Shown piece by piece: positions 34,400-45,911 of a stretch of DNA of 64,000 nt (the stretch's first letter is position 1; the number at the start of each line of letters is the position of its first letter). The notes under the pieces are model-generated. The model had not been told where the DNA came from. It saw nothing but the letters and a program-made list of their open reading frames with translations, and ran no database searches. Both the position numbers and the translations under genes were made by a program. Source of the stretch: Nemophila menziesii (lineage: Eukaryota; Streptophyta; Magnoliopsida; Boraginales; Hydrophyllaceae); NCBI GenBank assembly GCA_029959085.1, contig JARWIR010000008.1, forward strand, positions 16,106,001 through 16,170,000, in the 5' to 3' direction.

Positions 34400-36480
34400 T
34401 TCTTAGTGATTATTACAGTTTGGAATTCGAAGGGTTTCGTCTCTACCTATAAGAGACGAGATGTTGTTAATTTAATTAGGAGATAAATATAGACATTTTG
34501 GATATTTTACAAACTAAGAATAATGCTAAGTGTGTAGAGATTTTCATGAATATAATCCTAAGAGGATGTAAATTTGTTAATAATTTTGATTTTATTGAGT
34601 ATTGAAGAATTATTGTGGTGTGGGACCTAGATAAAGTCGAGGTAGAGGTTTTTGCCATAACGCCTCAAACTATCCATTATAAAGTAGTGTGCAAGGTAGC
34701 ATTTTTAAACCTTTACACTTATTTTTAATGATAAAACATTAAGAAGAGACTTATGGAATAACCTTATTGACCATTCTTCTACTTTTAATGACGCATGACT
34801 TATCTTGAGAGATTTAAACAATATCTCGCTTCTAATGAGAGGATCAAGGGTCAAAATGTTATATTGGGTGATTATGAAGAGTTTGAGGATTGTTGTAACA
34901 CCCTTGGACTTGAAGATATGCAATATTTCGGCCAATTTTTTAATTGGGATAATAATCATGTCTTAAGTAAAATTGATCGCGCATTGGGCAATCGTAGACT
35001 TGATGTTTCAGATCATTACATTCATGCCGAATTTCTTCTAAAATCAAGCGTTTCCGATCATTTGCCTTGTATTGTCACGCTTTTCCTATAAAGTGTTAAA
35101 ATGATCACACCTTTTCGATTCTTTAACATGTGGGTGGAACATGGAGAGTTTAAGTCAACGATGCAAAATAGTTGGAATAAAAATCTCATCTCGGGTACGA
35201 AACAATTTGTTTTATGCCAAAAATTACGTACCTTGAAATTCGATTTGCGCAAGCTTAATAAAGAACATTTCTCACATATTTTTGAAAGAGCTAAAAAGGC
35301 GAAAGAAGAACTAGAAATGGTCGAGGTTAGTTTTAACAAAACTTGACTGTTTATAGTGATTCTAGTGAGCTAGTTGAGATGCGTAAAAAACAAGAGTTCT
35401 TGATAAAACCGAGATTAGCTTTCTCCAACAAAAAGCAAAGCTTGGGTATTCTATCAAGAGTGATAGGTGCACTAAACTTTTCCATGGACTTATGAAGAGT
35501 AAACATAGGAAAGGGTTTATTCTGAGCATTTTACGGTCAAATGGAAAAGTTACAAATTCGTGTGAACAAGTAAAAGAAGCGTTTGTTGATCGATTTAAAA
35601 CTGTGTACGCTACCAAGGATAATGTTACTAATCTTGATAGTGATGTTTTCAATTAGGGTAATATTTTACACATGAAAAAGACGTGGATATGTCTAGAGAA
35701 ATCTCCTATATTGAAATAAATGAGACTATCTTTCACATCTCTAATGAGAAAGCGCCCGGGTCCGATGGTTACTCTTCGCTCTTTTTCAAGAGACCGTGGG
35801 ACCTAATTGGCGATGAGGTCATTCAAGCGGTGCGAGAATATTTTACTATCGGTTTTCTTTTTAAGCAATTGAATACTATAATTATTGCTTTAATTCTGAA
35901 AGTAAAAGAACCGGTTACTGATGAATATTATCGCCCCATCTCGTGTAGTAATGTGTTTTATAAGGCTATAAAGATGATTACTGCGGATCGTATCAAGCCG
36001 AGACTTGGCCAACTTGTGGATAAAGCACAAAACGCTTTTATGTCCGGAAGATCAATGATAGAAATATACACCTTATGCAAGAGTTGTTGCGAGGCTCCTC
36101 GAGGTGTACCATCAAAATCGACTTGAGAAAGTTTAACCCGAATTTCACCAGCTAGGGAAAATTGGTAAGGGGACCTTCGGACTTCCTTCTTCTCCAGCCT
36201 TATGACTGAGGCTCTTATTAGTCACATCCAACAAATATGTAGAAATAAGCTAATTGGTCAAAAACAAAATATGATCATGCCTATAATGAGAATAAACAAA
36301 TTGATGAAATACAAATTACTAGAAATTTTCCTAACTTTACTCAACTTATATTTGCTGGTGATTCTTTTTTCTTTATTTCTTTATAGGATCAAGAAATGGA
36401 AGATTTCAAGGAAGTTTTAACCATATACTATGAGTGCTCGAGGTAACATATAACTTTAACAAGTCTTTTATTTGCTTTAG
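34400..36480 (+). pseudogene. LINE endonuclease and reverse transcriptase, disrupted
   Basis: Endonuclease: WNSKGF near 34420, GDYEEFEDCC (GDFN-type motif) and LGLEDM...GQFFNW near 34860-34950, KIDRALGN, and SDHLPC near 35055. RT: FRFFNMWVEH (35110), KAPGSDGYSSLFFK (about 35748), YRPISCSNVFYK (35930), and QNAFMSGRSM (about 36030). The catalytic box reads FAGDSFFF (about 36350) instead of FADD, so the first catalytic aspartate of the pair is lost. Stops and frameshifts separate every block. The enzyme is clearly dead. Confidence 0.8.
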
Positions 36481-36529
36481 CGGGCCTACTCTAGAGGACA
36501 TTGTTCGTACAACTACAGATGTTCTAGAT

Positions 36530-38025
36530 GTCTAGCAACAATCTAGGTAAATATTTTGGAATCGCGCTATGTCATCAAAGATCTAAAGTTGAGGCACTAA
36601 GATGGATTGGAGAAGAGTTTTTGTGAAGGCTCCGAGATAGAAACAACAACTCTTGTTAGAATGTGGCAAAAGTGCTCATCATAGCAGTCTTACAGGCCAT
36701 CCCAACTTATGCATTGTTTATTTTCAAATTTTCTAGAAAATTTTGTAAACAATTAACTATTATGGTTGCTAATTTTTGGTAAGGTTCCGGAATCAGGTTT
36801 AAAATTCACTAAATTGGGTGGGAAATATTAGTTGTTAACAAATCCTATGGTGGTTTGAGATTTTGAGATTTTATGATATAAATTTAGCACTATTAGTAGC
36901 GCAAGTTTGGAATATCTGGCAAGATACCGAATCCCATGTGACACAGTTTCTGAAAGGAATTTATTACCCAAAGACAACATTCGCAGATGCAAGGGTTATT
37001 CAATCAAGATCATGGTTGTGGTCAAATATTTTACATGGAAGATATTCTTCAACAAGATGGGATGTATCTGGTAGGAACGTGTGAATCAATCCACACATGG
37101 AAGGACAAGTAGATGGAAACAATTTTTCCTCTTCAAAAGCCGAAAGTGTGTTCCCTTAACAAAGTAGCACATACGAAAAATCATGATGAAGATGGATGGA
37201 ATCGGGAACTTTTAGACGAAATCTTCCCTAAACCAGCTAAAACATCAAAAAATAATATTAATATATTACAACTACACACGAAAGATAGATTTATATGGCC
37301 AAAATCCAAGAGATGCATGTATACTACAAAATCAGGATACCATATACATGTGGAAAACATGCCATCATCAACATAAAAAGGTAATGATCACAAGATTTGG
37401 CAACTGGTTTGGAATAACAATGTCCCAACAAAAAAATTGTCATTTTGCATTGAATAGTTGGACACTAGATGACAGAGCTTTTTGGAACGTATTGGAATTC
37501 TCGAGACAATCGGCAAGAACTATAAAATGAGCAAGTGACTGATATAACGCAAGCAATACCATCTATCGGTGCGGAGATTGAGTTTTTTTTGTGATGTCTC
37601 GTTCGTCTAAAACTACCAGTCGAATGGAAATGTGATAGTAAAGAATGACAAGGTAGCAAGACACCAGGTGTCCATTGGAGAAGCATGATATGCTGAGTAC
37701 CCGAGGAGGGGGAAGAAATTGTAGTTTTAAAAGAAACTATTGAACCTGTCAAAAGTTGTGGAACTCGCACTATCATCTATTCCAATAGTCTCGAGATTAT
37801 CATAGATATTAATGGATCATTACCAATTTTTGGACAGGTTAATAAGGCGGTTCGTAGGATCAAGAAAGTGATGGAAAGAATCTCGCACATTACATTCTGT
37901 CATGTTAAAAGGCTTGCAAACCAAGTAACTAACAAATTAGCTAAGAATATCAGAAATATACATTTTCAGGCCTTAAATTCTGAAATGATATTTTTAAAGG
38001 CATGGTTAGATGTTATGTTTTTTTA
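36530..38025 (+). pseudogene. LINE zf-RVT and RNase H remnants
   Basis: The post-RT block has KYFGIAL near 36555, AVLQAIPTYAL near 36690 and NLALLVAQVWN (36885). KIWQLVWNNNVPTKK near 37395 is the start of zf-RVT, whose cysteines are not readable. The RNase H part (about 37680-38020) shows TIIYSNSLEIIIDI (the I.SDS strand with N in place of D) and RLANQVTNKLAK, the final helix. Many stops. Confidence 0.7.
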
Positions 38026-38035
38026 AGGTCTAGTT

Positions 38036-38805
38036 AGATTTTTGGGGGTATTTTAATTTTTTTAGATTGCATTACAAGTCCCTGTTGAAAATTTCCGATT
38101 TTCATTTTCTGGTTCACTGTCCTTTTTTTTGCCAAGGTTCATGCTATAATTCGGGAGTGTATACCCACTGTTTTCACAATACATTTTTCCTTGTCAAGGT
38201 CCATGTCATTCCAACTCAATGATAAAGATCCATACCCATAAAAAATGCAAAATAGCGGGTATATACCCACAAAAACTACAAAACAGTTGGTATATATACC
38301 CACTGAAAATGCAAAACAGTGGGTACGTTAACAGATCTAAGATCGATGAAGGGGGCGGCGCTCATGGTGGTGGAGGTGGCATCGTGAGAACGGTTTTCTT
38401 AGGCGTGACCTTCTGTGACTCGTTAATGGTGGTTATCTGTTCAGATTTGAAGCCTGGCGAGTTTTTTATGCAGAGGAGCGGCGGATCTAGAGAAACTTCA
38501 CGGCGGCGACGTTGTTGTGCAACAAAGGAGGTTCACATCGGCGAAGGGAGGTGGAGCGGGAGAAAGTCGGTTTCTCCAAAGGCATAGGGTTTCGTGAGCA
38601 GGATAACGGCGGGTTCGGGACGCTGGTTTGGTTCCGTCGAGGTGGAGCCTGGTTTCGTCAACAGGAGAAGGGTGGCGCCGGGAAGAGAACAATAGAACGG
38701 AGGTGGAGATGTTGGGAAGGTAAGCGGCGGTGGAGATGGTGGCAAGAGGTCGGCCATGGTGGAGGAGGGTGTTGGTGGAGATGGTGGGAAGGGGAGGTGA
38801 GATGG
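38036..38805. other. GC-rich low-complexity stretch with a minisatellite
   Basis: 38231-38328 holds three imperfect copies of a unit of about 33 bp (ATACCCA..AAAATGCAAAA.AG.GGGTAT). From 38340 the sequence is GGTGG-rich. On the minus strand it reads proline-rich, but I see no start, homology or stable frame and call no gene. It continues beyond the solo LTR at 40386-40480, showing the LTR interrupted it. Confidence 0.6.
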
Positions 38806-40385
38806 TGATGTCTCCCTAAATGTTCTAATTTTATACCTTTGGGAGACATCATTTTTGGTATTTATTTGATTATTTAGATAGACTTTTGGTGCTAATATGC
38901 AATAATCCGGAATTTCCATTTTATTTCTAGTAATTTTGATTTATTAAAGTTTTGCGCGTAATATTGGTGTTTTTAGTGTAAAGTTTACAGGTTTTAGATG
39001 TTAGCTAGAAGAGGAATCCGAGGAGAAAGTCAAAGATCGTGAGATGAAGTCAAAACTTGAAGATAAATCCCGAAGATATTATTTTTAGAGCTGAAAATCT
39101 GTTTTCCAGGCCATTGATTGCTGATTTCTAGGTGCTTAAGAGATGATTTAGCCGCTGACCTTTGAAGAGAAAACATTCCTTATCGAGTTACGGAACTTTA
39201 GCAACTGGAATGAGGTCAATCGGGGTCATAACGAAGCGGGAAAAGCCGTTTTAGTTAAGGTGTATCAGCAGTTACGGGATTTGGGCTTAATTAGTGGACT
39301 TGGGCTTTTCTAATTTTTACTTAATCCTTAAGTAAAAGCCCTAATCCGATTTTATCATTATAAATAGGTCTTTAGACCTCATTATTCAGTACCTCTCAAT
39401 TTATTCTTCAATTCAATTCATCCTTTGAAGAGAGTGTCCAGAGAAGAAGCAGAAACAAGGAAAAGGAGAAGCTTGGAGCTGGAGACTCTCCAATTCACAG
39501 CCAAACCAATTCCGAAATTAGGTTTCTCTGTATTTTATTTCTGTAAAACAATATGAATTCAATTTCTTTTTATTTAGTTTTCGTTTTAATTAGTATGAGC
39601 TAAACATTTATTAGTGCTTGAGAATGCTTTATGGGTGAATCCCAATTCTATTGAATTTCATGTCCTGAATTTGGGTTTCTGTTAATTAAATCGAATTGGG
39701 TCTTTTACATTTTTCTTTAATTTGTGCTTATTTACTATTATTGACCTGATCAATTAATAATAGGGCTTAGTATCTAGGCTATTCCAATTAGTGGCGATTG
39801 GATCACCTTGACGGGGGGTTTAGGTACAGAAATAATTACAGAATATAAAATATAAACTATTTGACTTTGACGAGCGTAGTTAATTTTATGGCCAATGAGG
39901 TAATTTAGCTTAATCATTCGAAAGTGGATCATATTTACCCTGACGGGACTAGTGACACTCTAGAATAGCCTTGTAGTCCACCCTGACGGGGGTACAAGGA
40001 TTATTGAATCCCGACCAATGTCAATTGACCAATTTGACCCTTAAACAGAATAGGTTATGAAATAGAATTAGGAGGATCCCTTGCGTTCTCAAGTGCTACC
40101 TTTTCATACTTGTGTTTTACACTTATTTACTTGCGTTTTAGTATTTTTTTGAATTTTTACTTTAATCTTTCATCACTTAGAATTAATACAAACAACCAAC
40201 CAATCATTATATCTTTTATCTGCTTTCATAACTGCAATTATTCATTATCTGATAAACATTGTAGTTAACCAACCGTCCCTGAGAACGAATCTGTTATCAC
40301 TTATTACTACTTGGGACAACCGTACACTTGCGGTTGTGGTTCGATTATTTATTGCATTATTTTTAGAACACACAAAGGACCACCA
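38806..40385 (+). mobile_element. solo LTR of an Athila-like Gypsy element
   Basis: Starts TGATGTCTCC at 38806 and ends ACCACCA at 40385. It is flanked by the perfect 5-bp duplication GATGG (38801-38805 and 40386-40390). It has the TATA box TATAAATA at 39359-39366, GGGAGACATCAT near the start, CCCTGACGGG twice and CCGTACACTTGCGGT near the end, all as in the 4794-6284 LTR. No internal sequence remains, so it is the product of recombination between two LTRs. 1580 bp. Confidence 0.92.
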
Positions 40386-40390
40386 GATGG

Positions 40391-41344
40391 TGAGATCTGG
40401 GGCTTGTTGGTGGAGAAGAGCCCACCATGACGGTTCACGTACGACAGTGAGAGAAAGGAGGAGAGGGTGGGTTTTTAATTTTTAAACCTAATGAAAGAGA
40501 AATGTGATTTTATAGTCTTGTTTCCGTATTTAGTTGGATTCTAATGTGTATTTACTTAAAGAAAAATTTAAACAAACGACTATAATGTAGATGGGCTTTT
40601 ATTTTTCTTTTCACCTACCGAATATTAGACAAGAAATCTCTTCCTTTGAAAACGCACACATAATGAATTTGACCACATCTCTAAAATAGAAATGGGTTAG
40701 CTCAATTGTAAATATACTAGTCTGACTATGTATATTTACTTTGGATTAAATGAAATATTTGGAAAAAAAGGAAGTTCAAGACGCTTCATTCACGACCTTT
40801 CTGCTAAACCAGACTGTACAATATATGCCCATATCAACACTATATTATCATCACATGCTAAACAAATACTCTATGTATCTTGCTCATTCGATCTTTCGCA
40901 ACCATATGACCAAAAATAATAAACTGGCAACCTCTTCATTCTCGCCAACTGGTGTTGTTATCCCTATATTAGAGTGGAGTAATTAATGACATTGAAAGAA
41001 GTGTTGAAGAAAGGTCTCCTCTTTACATTTAAGTTCGTCAATGTCCACAATGGCACACAAATTTAGGCCGCCGGATATTCAATTCATCTCTGCCATTCAC
41101 CTCATCCTCACCCTTCAACTGCTAGCTCAGAATATCAATATTCATATCATAAGCTCAATTTATATTTATGGCGTGTGAAAATTGTGTCATCAGTACTAGC
41201 TGGATTCACCATGTAGTATATCACTAGAGTTTACTATACCACTGATTAAAGTTAAAGCATTTAAGCACTTGCACTCTCATAGAGGTCCAACTACCAAACT
41301 TTTACTACGCAAAAAGAGAAAAAATGAAAAACTTTGTTTCAATG
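40391..41344. other. intergenic and upstream region of the proline-rich gene
   Basis: 40386-40480 is the GC-rich sequence interrupted by the solo LTR. From about 40500 it is AT-rich and holds no gene I can support. The short frames at 40728 and 40750 overlap each other and show no recognisable motif. Confidence 0.5.
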
Positions 41345-41355
41345 TATATAAATAG
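41345..41355 (+). promoter_or_regulatory. TATA box of the proline-rich protein gene
   Basis: TATATAAATAG, 57 bp before the ATG at 41412. Transcription would be expected to start near 41377-41382, giving a short 5' leader. Confidence 0.7.
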
Positions 41356-41411
41356 TTCAAAACATGAGTCAAGTAAAGAAACACAATGAAACTTTATAGT
41401 AGAATTTAAAG

Positions 41412-42803
41412 ATGAAGAGAAATATAGTAACACTCATCTTGCTATCATTACTTTTAATCAGTTTACTCTTAGCAGAGGCAAGAGACTATCCAGAAAACAA
41501 ACATCAAAGTTCAGAAGAAGAAGTAGTAGAAGAGAAGAGAAGTCAAAAGAGAAGTAATATTATTGCTAGAAGGAGAGGCAAAGGTAGCGGTGGTGGTAGT
41601 GGTGGTGGACGATCAAGAAACCGAGGCAGTGGTGGTGGTAGATCAAGAAGCAATGGTGGCAGAAGATCATCATCAAAATGTGATCCATTGTATTCTTACT
41701 TGTTTAATACTTGTGGTAAATGGCCTTTTACAAGAACCTCTCCAAATAACCCATTTCAAAGATCACCTCGCCGTACTCCACCAAGGCCACCACCACTTGT
41801 ACCATCTCCTCCGTTAATCCCCGTCCCACCACTAGTCCCTTCCCCTCCGTTAATCCCCGTCCCACCACTTGTCCCTTCGCCTCCTCTTATTCCTGTCCCA
41901 CCAACAGTCCCTTCTTCTCCTCCTCTAATTCCAGTGCCACCATTAGTCCCTTCTTCTCCTCCTCCTCTAATTCCTGTGCCACCACTAGTCCCTTCTTCTC
42001 CACCACCGGTAGTTCCATCGCCTTCACCATCACCACCACCTGCCACACCCTCACCATCCCCTCCACCAGCTATAGTCCCATCTCCTTCTCCACCTCCCCC
42101 TTCACCACCACCACCTTTGGTCCCCTCTCCTCCACCACCAGAACCTCCTTCCCCACCGCCACCAGTTGTAATCCCAATCATCTACCCACCACCATTAGTC
42201 CCTTCACCTCCTGATTTCCCATGGCTATCACCACCAGATCAACCAGATTTTCCACCTATAATATTTTCACCACCACCAGATCAACCAGACTTGCCACCTA
42301 TTATATTTTCACCGCCACCAGATCAACCTGACTTGCCACCTTTTATATTTTCACCACCACCAGATATATTTACCCCAGCACCACCACTTGTCCCTATATT
42401 CACCCCAGACCCACCGCAACAGAATTTTCCACCACTAGTTCCCATATTTTCTCCACCAACAGATGAAACACCAGAAATACCACCATTTTCATTTACTCCT
42501 ACCCCTTCAGAGCCAAACATAGGCACAATTCAGACACCAACACTTCCATATCCACTACCTCAGATGCCACCAACAATTATCTTTCCGCCTCCGTTAGTTC
42601 CTGATCAGCAGTTTCCGTTCATATCTGCACCACCAGTGGAAGAGCAGCCTCCACTATTGCCTGTCTTCCCACCTCCACTGGTTCCGGACCAACAGTTCCC
42701 GTTTGTTTCGACACCACCCGTACAAGATCAGGCTCCGTCTTTGCCTTTCCTTCCTCCAGCTGAGGATCCACCACAATTTGATACACCTCCATTCCAGAAA
42801 TAA
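41412..42803 (+). CDS. secreted proline-rich cell-wall-type protein
   Basis: Single-exon gene of 463 residues and the only intact host gene here. Residues 1-22 form a signal peptide (MKRNIV then a leucine-rich core, A-E-A at the cleavage region). An acidic/basic segment and a G/R/S-rich segment (about 55-88) follow, then KCDPLYSYLFNTCGKWPF (about 89-106) with two cysteines, probably a disulfide-bonded motif of this family. The rest is proline-rich: LVPSPPLIPVPP repeats, SPSPPP and SPPPP blocks, three DQPDxPPxIFSPPP repeats and two FPPPLVPDQQFPF repeats. SP and SPPPP motifs are typical sites of proline hydroxylation and glycosylation in wall proteins. Extensin-type YVY cross-link motifs are absent. 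The ATG is the first in the leader after AATTTAAAG. The precise role is unknown. Confidence 0.9.
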   Translation: MKRNIVTLILLSLLLISLLLAEARDYPENKHQSSEEEVVEEKRSQKRSNIIARRRGKGSGGGSGGGRSRNRGSGGGRSRSNGGRRSSSKCDPLYSYLFNTCGKWPFTRTSPNNPFQRSPRRTPPRPPPLVPSPPLIPVPPLVPSPPLIPVPPLVPSPPLIPVPPTVPSSPPLIPVPPLVPSSPPPLIPVPPLVPSSPPPVVPSPSPSPPPATPSPSPPPAIVPSPSPPPPSPPPPLVPSPPPPEPPSPPPPVVIPIIYPPPLVPSPPDFPWLSPPDQPDFPPIIFSPPPDQPDLPPIIFSPPPDQPDLPPFIFSPPPDIFTPAPPLVPIFTPDPPQQNFPPLVPIFSPPTDETPEIPPFSFTPTPSEPNIGTIQTPTLPYPLPQMPPTIIFPPPLVPDQQFPFISAPPVEEQPPLLPVFPPPLVPDQQFPFVSTPPVQDQAPSLPFLPPAEDPPQFDTPPFQK

Positions 42804-43289
42804 AGTTCCTCTTTTCTTTTCTCTAAGAAAAAATATAGTACGGTTCGAATAACAACTATGTGTAATTCCCTGGAGTCATGCATTTGTTTACATTATTTTC
42901 TTTTTACATATAGGAATGAATTATTTGTACTTAAGTTTAATTTAATTAGTATTTGTACTACTGCCTTTCAAAAAAATCCATACCTTAAAATAATTTTACG
43001 TAGGAGTAGTAAAAAATTTATTTAATCCCTAACGGAATATGGCAGAACCACAGAAAAATTACTAAATCCGTTAGCAATACGTCAGTACCACACTTATTCC
43101 AAGGTTCATTATAAAAAAATTAATTTTTTTTTTTATAATTTTTCAAGTTTAAATCATTTTTTAAAACAATTTATATAATTGTCAAATATAAAAAAACATT
43201 TACACAAATATACCATTAGAACCAACAAAAAATCACTCGTCTCCATTCTCACTTCTGAAGCAAGTGCATCAGGTTAATATCCTTGATCT
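42804..43289. other. 3' flank of the proline-rich gene, AT-rich
   Basis: AATAAA overlaps the stop codon (42799-42804) and cannot by itself place the poly(A) site. No gene or repeat recognised beyond. Confidence 0.5.
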
Positions 43290-43897
43290 AAAATTAATTT
43301 GTTTATGTATTAAAGGGGCTAGAGTACATAGCTTGGGTTAACATTTATAAGGCTAAAGTTAAGGGAGGTTTAAATATCCCTAATCTTGAAAGTTAAAACA
43401 ATGTAGGTCTTCTTAATATTTTTGAAGGATGTGTCAAAAAAGTAACAACCTGCTAAGTTTTTGGGTTCACAAAAATATATCTAAAGAGTATGTATTTGGA
43501 AAGTTATATTAAGAACAAGCCGAAATTCACTTAGATTTGGAAGACACTGCTTAAATTCAACTCAAGAGTATTGCTTATTAGTATATTACTCATGAGGTTA
43601 GAAATGACAATTACATTTATATGTTTTGGAACAATTGGATAAAAGGAGATAATATGAGTACTATATTTCAAAGAATTAGGATAGTACTATTTGGATGAAT
43701 GAAACTGTGGAGAGATACTTTACTAGAGGAAGATGTCACTTACCACCTACACCTACTTTAAAGGGTCTTGTTAGTATCTTGGATGATAAAATACTATGGA
43801 GTGCAAGAATAAAATTTCGATTTAATTACTTAAAGAAAACAATGTATGAGATCATAAATTATAGTCCAATTTTTTAATGAATTAGGATTATGTGGCA
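43290..43897 (+). pseudogene. LINE zf-RVT region, left part (split by a Mutator-like element)
   Basis: Plus-strand frame pieces read WVNIYKAKVKGGLNIPNLES (about 43335), the conserved GGL.I.NL block after RT, then degenerate text and LGLCGIN just before the insertion. Joining across the 43907-48335 insertion gives a readable continuation into CSFCSW at 48355, so both parts are one LINE. Many stops. Confidence 0.65.
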
Positions 43898-44141
43898 TAA
43901 ATACAAGGGTTAATAGCACGAGAGGCCCATGTTGTCATCTTAATTAAGTTCACTGGCCCTGTGCTAAAACAGTAGGCACAAAAGGCTCATGTGCTCAACA
44001 AAAATACACACACGTGACCCATTATGCATACGGGGTCAAGTTCTATTAACGAACTCGTAAAAACCCAAAATACTCTCGTAATTAAATATAAAACATTAAC
44101 CACGTGTTAATTTAGTTTTTTATTTTCAACTTTTTCATTTC

Positions 44142-44144
<3 letters not shown>

Positions 44145-44207
<63 letters not shown>
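44145..44207. repeat. (CT)n microsatellite
   Basis: About 31 uninterrupted CT units. The arginine/glutamate-repeat frames on the minus strand are an effect of this repeat. Confidence 0.95.
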
Positions 44208-44208
<1 letters not shown>

Positions 44209-44402
44209 AAGTTTGTGAATAAGTGATTGTAATGAGCAAGGAATATCCATCTTTCTGCTAAACAGGATGTATTGAACTCATCAAATTCTCTCTCGATACG
44301 TTCTTCAAAAAATCCGATTCGTGCGGATTCTTCCCCCAACTAACGAAGAGATCTTGGCGGAATTGCCACATATGAAATTGAGCACAATTTTGCAAAGAAA
44401 AA

Positions 44403-44547
<145 letters not shown>

Positions 44548-44995
44548 ACTTTTAGAGCTACTAATATACACCTTGCATCACAATCCAAACCATTGCTTTG
44601 TTGCACATAATCTGTTTTAAAAGCTACATAAAAGTGATTTTTGAAGCATAAAAGGTACGCTCTTTTCATTGTTTATTCTAGGATAGATTATTGACCTAAC
44701 TAACCCGGTATAACAAAATGAATCCGAATAAGAAACTTAAACTTATGTCGGATAGATAAAAAAATGTTAAAACCGACCATTGCGGATCAGGTTAGTATTT
44801 TTTTTATATATGTCGGGTTGGATCCGGCCAACTCGGCATCTTAGAATGATTTTATATTTCATATATAAGTAATTAAGGGATTCATTGGGCATTCAAAGTA
44901 AAGCACACCCAATTTGAGACCAACACTACTACCACAATATTGCTTTAAAGTAAAACTCACAGATACAACACTAGTACAGATACAACACTAGTACA

Positions 44996-45169
44996 CAGGG
45001 CCGGCCCGAGAAACTAAAATATGCTTACTTACCTAAAGAAAGATTTATTTTTCGGTGCCTTTTGTAACTATAAAAAATTTATTTTGATAAAATTAGGGCC
45101 CTTTTTTATAAAAAAAAAAATGGGGCCTAAGGCGGCCGCCTTGGTGGCCTTATCCAAGGGCCGGCCCTG
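44996..45169. mobile_element. hAT-type MITE nested in the Mutator-like element
   Basis: Ends CAGGGCCGGCCCGAG (44996) and, inverted, CAGGGCCGGCCCTTG (45169) share their first 12 bases. Flanks CTAGTACA (44988-44995) and CTACTGCA (45170-45177) match at 6 of 8. 174 bp, no coding capacity. Just upstream is a 17-bp tandem duplication AGATACAACACTAGTAC. Confidence 0.85.
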
Positions 45170-45911
45170 CTACTGCAATATTGGCTTATTAGACGAGTGT
45201 TAGTTACAACATTACTACAACATTGGTTTATTAGAAAAAGAAGAGCAAGAGCAACCGTTAAATAGCACTTAGTATTTCCTTTGCACTAACATAACAAAAC
45301 TTTTACAAATTTGGAGCAAATCCAACTTTGGTCATGCTCTCTTTGTACATGTCTCAAGTTTCAAACAAGTAAACAACTTTCCATCAATATACATATTTCA
45401 AGCAACATGTTACATAATAAGTAAATAAACCAGGACATATGGTCCTCTAACTATAACCTTATATCTCCACACATTTTTTATGCAATCAAACTCGAGTCAA
45501 TCTGGTGCGTAACTGAAGTCAACCCGGTGATGTGAACCCCAGCGGGTCGAGTAAAAAAATTGGGGTTAGATTTTTCAAAACCCAACCCGGGATGTTACAG
45601 TTTAAGATTAGAAAAAACCTAAACCCGGTGTTAACACGGGATATGCTCTACCCAAATTAATTCTATTTTTGAGCGTCTCTTTTTTATTTAGATGTGCTAC
45701 GGTTTCTTGTGTTGTATTCTAGTATTAGTGGGTAGAGATTCATAAAATACATATTTAGCTTTCTATTTTGTTTCATTTATGTATTGTTGGGTTTTAGGAG
45801 TTTGTTTAATGTTACAAAACTAATTGATTGTAGAACTTTGATTTAAAATTTAGATTTTTCACTTGTAGGGTATAAGGTTATTGTATTTTGATTTAGATAC
45901 AACTTGCAAGA

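Larger units (their letters stand above)
32130..38035 (+). mobile_element. near-full-length LINE, old and degenerate
   Basis: Plus-strand plant LINE with all parts in order: leader (about 32130-32310), ORF1-like region with DUF4283 and a CCHC-type approach (32311-34184), endonuclease (about 34410-35095), RT (35101-36480), post-RT/zf-RVT (about 36530-37530) and RNase H (about 37640-38025). Frameshifts and stops occur every 100-400 bp, and the RT catalytic motif is mutated. No clear poly(A) tail or target duplication seen. It differs in sequence from the 19932 family. Confidence 0.8.

Noticed and set aside
38219..38919. Overlapping frames on both strands as a possible gene
   Set aside because: Built from a minisatellite and GGTGG-rich DNA, extends into the solo LTR, no recognisable domain.
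41756..42181. Minus-strand glycine-rich frame of 141 codons
   Set aside because: Antisense shadow of the proline-rich gene (CCN read as GGN).
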